Shown piece after piece: positions 59,862-64,000 of a stretch of 64,000 bases of DNA. The notes under the pieces are model-generated. The model was not told the DNA's origin and ran no database searches. It worked only from the letters and a program-made list of their open reading frames with translations. The DNA is from Cladorhizidae sp. MBARI D1340-BT2. Lineage: Eukaryota > Porifera > Demospongiae > Poecilosclerida > Cladorhizidae. The number at the start of each line of letters is the position of its first letter. Positions within the stretch are counted from its first letter, which is position 1. The stretch is taken from the NCBI GenBank assembly GCA_028752905.1, contig JAQNBH010000002.1:19581041-19645040 (forward strand), read 5' to 3'. Position numbers and translations under genes: made by a program.

Positions 59862-60771
59862 TTAAATTATTGAGGCATTGCTCTTTGTTGAACGCAAGTA
59901 GGTCTTGACTCGATGCAACCTTGAAACACTTCTTTCACTCACGGCATTGGTTGTAGGAGTAACTAAAACCAATTTAACTAAAGTACATACCTCAGACATG
60001 AAACTTCGCTGGACAGGAGAAAGAGTCTTCAAGTACTTTATGATATCAGAGAGAGAATGCTCACTTCTGGTGGTTCTCATTGCTGTACTTATAAGTTGTT
60101 AATCGATAGTTAAACTAGACTCATTGAAGTCACCGTGGTAAAATTCCATGACAAACTTTAATTCATCGCTATAGTCCACTCCCCTTGCAGATTTCAGAAG
60201 AAGGTTATCAGAGTGTGATAGCTAGGCTGATCAAACCGTTCTTTTATGAATGCTATGATGAAATCAAGACATTCAAAGTAATGCTGCCTAAACATATCCT
60301 TAGGTTCAGTTGGATGATATGCTTCACCACTGCCAGTGCTGAGTCTAACTGGAGTTTTCCTCCTCCTGGGTATATAGAACAGGGTCGCTAACCTCCAATT
60401 TTTCTTGTAAAGAAATAACCTTCGACCAAAACAAGTCAAAGGAGTCCTCGTTCCGAAGACTTTCCAAGGTTTTCCGTGTAAGCATGGCTAATTCTTGACA
60501 TTCTGAGGCACTTAAAGAAGGGTTTTGTAAAGTTTTACTTAAATTATCTGTATGTTTAAGGATTAACTCACCAAGCACTACACCAAAAAAATATTGAAAA
60601 GTGGACATGCTATTTTTTACACCAATTAATCGAGCACAGGTTTGCGAATCCCTAGCTATATCAAGAGCTTCTTCCCAAACTGCCTGAACAACATCATAAT
60701 TGGAAATGATGCTGCTCAGTGAGGAAGCCCTGACTGTCCACCTAGTGGGACACATGGTTCTAAAACCAGTA

Positions 60772-62164
60772 GTGACAGGATCTGCGAAAACGTGCCTTAT
60801 TACATTTTTTTGTTGTTTTCATTTTATTATTTTATGTGAAAGAGCTATAAAAAATACTTTTAAAAATCTTGAAGTGACTTAGTAAAACATTATGACTTGG
60901 AAGTTACAGGGGCTTTTCTTTCATCCCGTCAGGGACGCTGATTGTGCCTCAAACAAAATTCAATTAACTTCCGTATACTTCCGCGCGTATCTCCGTGTTA
61001 TTCAATGACGTCGTAATGAAAATTTTTGGGAAAGACGGATGTTTTGGTCAAGTTTACTTCGAGCGCTTCGGGTGAAAGCGCTACTCAAACGACTGCTAAA
61101 GTGAGGAGAAGGGTCTTGAAACTCTACATGTAGCTGAGGTAAGTCTTAGTATGCATAGCTAGATAGATAGCTGTGGTCGTAACTTTTTAAAAAAACACAA
61201 GAAAAACAAGGCTAGCTATCCTAGGTTGCCATAAGCTTTGGGATAGAGACTAGCATCTATAGCTTACATGATTGTCATTGGTTAGTGACTAGCAAAAGCA
61301 ACTAGCTAGAAAAATAGCTAGCTAGTCCTCTAGCAAGCAACTGGTCATCTAACTAGAAAATTAGCTAGCAAGCAGTCTAGTAGATAGCAAGCAATAACTA
61401 CCATACATTACTAGCTATAAGGCAGATGGCAGTTAATTCATAGGTACTAACTAGGTATACACTGAACAGGCCATGTAAAGCTTTTATTTGAATAATAAAG
61501 TCAGTGTATTATACGATGATCTTCATAACCCCCATTCCCATCATGTCCACAATCCTCAGTATGGTGACCTTCATCCTCCATGTGGCAGCCCCAATCTTCC
61601 TCCAAGCTTGCTAATGTATGTTGTGATTGTAATGTCCATGTGATTGTAATTATAAGAATTGTATTTTGTATGTCTTCTTACTGCAACATTCCAACTCATC
61701 AAAATTCTCTTCCTCACGCTCATCATCAAGAGTGGGGAGAGTGAAGTAGTCTGCAATAACCTCCAGCATAGATGCCTGGTCCTGTGCATCCAGTTTCATG
61801 ACCCGATTGATAGTCAAAGCTATCTCATTAGCTTGTTCTGTGGACATGATCAAACCTTTGGAAAATTGCACTGTTGACCCTTTCCAACTACAAACTATGA
61901 ATGTTATTATAAAAAGGGAAAGTCCCTATTACGTAATAATAATTATTCTCCGCTAACGTTTGGTCAGTCCAGTTCTAACTGCTGTAACTTCTGAGTGAGA
62001 GGGATTCAAGGCTTGAAATTTTCTGACCAGTTAGGAGAAAGACCCTAGATAACAAATAACAAAAAAAAGTCAAATTTCATAGTGTATGACAATAGGCTCT
62101 AAAACTTGTATTATTGAGAAAAGTACTATTTGGTCATAAGGCACGTTTTCGCAGATCCTATCAC
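60772..62164. mobile_element. 1.39-kb element with 29-bp inverted ends inside the hAT
   Basis: GTGAYAGGATCTGCGAAAAC then GTGCCTTAT at 60772-60800 is repeated inverted at 62136-62164 with one mismatch. It interrupts the hAT coding frame upstream of CPTRWTVR. The interior has one protein-like frame (61871-61685, minus) and CTAG-rich low-complexity sequence (about 61300-61430). A target duplication is not obvious. The superfamily is not identified from the termini. Confidence 0.7.
61685..61871 (-). CDS. Single exon of unknown protein inside the 1.39-kb element
   Basis: From Met 61871 the frame reads MQFSKGLIMSTEQANEIALT, then LDAQDQASMLEVIADYF and an acidic stretch (DDEREEENFDELECC). It ends at a good donor (TTGCA|GTAAGAA). 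The composition (helical segment, then acidic) is protein-like. No other exon lies in the element, so it is probably the first coding exon left by internal deletion. Confidence 0.45.
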
Positions 62165-63539
62165 ATTAATTTAATTTATTATTATTCTGTTGTTCCAGCT
62201 AATTTCTGCTTTAATCTTGTTAAACAAGCCTTCTCGCTGAGGTGAGTATTGAAACAGTTTAGATATTTCAAAAGTAGTATATATATATTTAGAGTATTCC
62301 TCAGAATTTGATTATTCTTGATCGTATCTCCAGCAGCTAAATTTAAAGCATGACCATAGCAATGGACAAAAATAGCTGATGACTCTTCTCCACAAATTTG
62401 AGTGAAGTCACATCCCTTATAGCACACATGTTTGCAGCACCATCATAGTATTGAGCATGACAGTTATGAATGCTAAGATTCATATGACACATTGCATCCT
62501 TCAAACTACCAACCAAGACATCTGCTTTTATGGATTCAACGTGGTCAAGGCCATAGAAGTCTTCATGGGGTTGAAAATCATCATCAATCCAGCGAAAACA
62601 AATAAACAAATGCTCCTTATTGGATGAATCCGACGACACTTCATCAGCCATCAGGGCTAAATACTTGGCTTGCTGGATAGAACTGGATATATATCGAAGA
62701 ATATGTAATGCCATTTTTTAATAACTTCACTTTGTATTTGGGGACTAGTATATTTATCAGTTTTCTGACTTAACATGGCCGATATTGCAGGATCGTCCAA
62801 TGCACGAAGATGCATTAATTGCATGAAGTTACTCTCAATTTCATCGCCAGAACCACGAAAAGCTATTCCTACAAGGAATTGAATATTCTGAGCTACCTTG
62901 ATAAGGTACTGTCTGTTCATGGCTATTTGCAAAGCATGTTGAGAAGATATCATACTTCCAACATCACTAGTCATACCTGGTATAGTGATCACTAAATCAG
63001 TAGGCTTTATGAGCTTTTGTGCTCTCATGTTTGTTGAAGCATCGAGTTCCATCCTTCCAGTTAGTGAACCTAGACAAAAAGGTTGAGTCCTACATGTTTC
63101 CCTGGATCATCTTCAGTTTGCATAAAATATATACTAGCTGTAAAATATGGAATGATTGCTGCCAAACCTATATAGGATATGAGTGGCAGCTAGGCTTACT
63201 AGCAGAAGCTGCCCCATTGTATCTTACTTGTTAGGATTGCTTGCACACACTTGAAACAATAAGCCAAGTCTTGACTGGAATCGCACTGAAGCCATTTCCA
63301 TTGGTTGAACCAAGCACGCTGAAAAGAGCGGTGAGAGATATTGGTTCTGCCGAAAGATTGATCAGGAAAACTAAAGTTAGTTGGTTGAGTCAGAGAGGGA
63401 TGATCGGGAAGCTCAGGACAATTGGGTAAACTGGAAGCCATGCTGAAAAGACGAACTCTGAAATGATGGGTGTGGTTTCCATGAAGGGGGCATGTTTGGT
63501 GCAAACCTATGCCGTATAGGCTACTACGGCTATGAGTGG

Positions 63540-63860
63540 CCTTATACAAGCCTCGTGTATGGAGAAATATCATGACTATAATCAAGCCTCATGTATGGAA
63601 GGACGACCTTTATCTATAGTAGCCATGGCAAGCCTCATGCATGAGAGACGAATTTTACTAATATAGCCTCAGTCAAGCCTCATGCATGGTGGATCGACCT
63701 TTACCTATAGTAGCCACAGTCAAGCCTTATTCATGACGACCTTTACCTTTATTAGCCATGGCAAGCCCCATGCATTGAGAGATAAACTTTATCTACAGTG
63801 GCCACATCCTGCTTCATACATGGAGGTACGACCTTTACCTATAGTACATGCAACTACAGT
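63540..63860. repeat. Dispersed minisatellite, right locus
   Basis: Seven or so imperfect units of TCAAGCCTCATGCATGG then CGACCTTTACCTATAGTAGC, the same family as 58783-58990. Confidence 0.8.
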
Positions 63861-64000
63861 CGAACTGACAGCAGCGAAGAAGAGTAGTTTTGATAACACT
63901 TTTGGCTAGTAGGAGGTGAAGAAAAAGAAAGATCCTGAAGCTTTATAGCTAGCAAGCTGATGAATAGCTATAGCAGTACATGGACGTTAATCGAGCACCA

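Larger units (their letters stand above)
59862..63585 (-). pseudogene. Second hAT transposase pseudogene (ZMYM/TTF-type), split
   Basis: It reads on the minus strand from a TTF-type finger (AWFNQWKWLQC...AYCFKCV, about 63310-63220). The core follows through SSQHALQIAMNRQYLIKVAQ, SIQQAKYLALMADEVSSDSS, CHAQYYDGAANM and VHCYGHALNLAAGDTIK. After a 1.4-kb insertion come CPTRWTVRASSLSSIISNYD (60750), FECLDFIIAFIKERFDQPSY and the dimerisation region VTPTTNAVSERSVSRLHRVK (about 59960). At least four frame changes occur. The order matches 34689-37046, but this copy is more damaged. It is flanked by arrays of the same 45-bp repeat. Confidence 0.85.

Noticed and set aside
1..64000. tRNA and rRNA genes
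   Set aside because: Looked for T-loop-like GGTTCRANTCC with a matching acceptor stem and for rRNA-like conserved blocks; found none convincing by eye.

Overview
This is eukaryotic, animal-type DNA. It is AT-rich, coding exons are short and bounded by GT/AG splice sites, ankyrin-repeat and caspase-like coding pieces are present, and most of the window is transposons and tandem repeats. The mix of ZMYM/TTF-type hAT, piggyBac, KRBA2/GIN-like integrase, hammerhead-bearing (Penelope-type) repeats and an RT family common in cnidarians and sponges suggests a marine invertebrate, most likely a demosponge. The species is inference; no rRNA, tRNA or mitochondrial marker was seen.

Layout. 0-10 kb: an ankyrin-repeat exon (1475-2102), a 55-bp satellite (about 3958-5010), and small host-type exons at 6068-6109, 9500-9538 and 9687-9817. 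10-16 kb: mostly non-coding, then a 780-bp hAT-like non-autonomous element (15411-16190) with a foldback element inside it. 16.8-20 kb: a decayed LINE 3' end (minus strand) and a decayed reverse-transcriptase element (plus strand). 21.9-33.8 kb: hammerhead-like motifs, a caspase-like relict (about 25.1-25.5 kb), several minisatellites (42, 32, 68 and about 57 bp units) and a frame-broken two-membrane-segment protein (29333-30287). 34.7-37.1 kb: a nearly complete hAT transposase pseudogene.

38-50 kb is the most structured part. A minus-strand KRBA2/GIN-like (Ty3-type) integrase gene can be assembled from exons between 49925 and 37988. Splice phases agree at the junctions I could resolve, and the second D to E spacing is exactly 35 residues. 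Its 8.7-kb intron holds a piggyBac element (42474-48930) with matching ends and TTAA/CTAA flanks. That element carries a broken multi-exon transposase and roughly 340-bp tandem repeats, and a 5'-truncated LINE with a 684-codon RT frame (43268-45322) sits inside those repeats.

50-64 kb: a BED-finger hAT relict, a palindrome-rich MITE (51834-52378) that keeps a first coding exon resembling the same integrase family, a segmental tandem duplication (53.6-56.4 kb), and a second ZMYM/TTF-hAT pseudogene (59862-63585, minus) split by a 1.4-kb element with 29-bp inverted ends. No intact host gene is complete inside the window. The one long undamaged frame is the LINE RT. The host-type exons look like parts of genes extending beyond what can be joined by eye.
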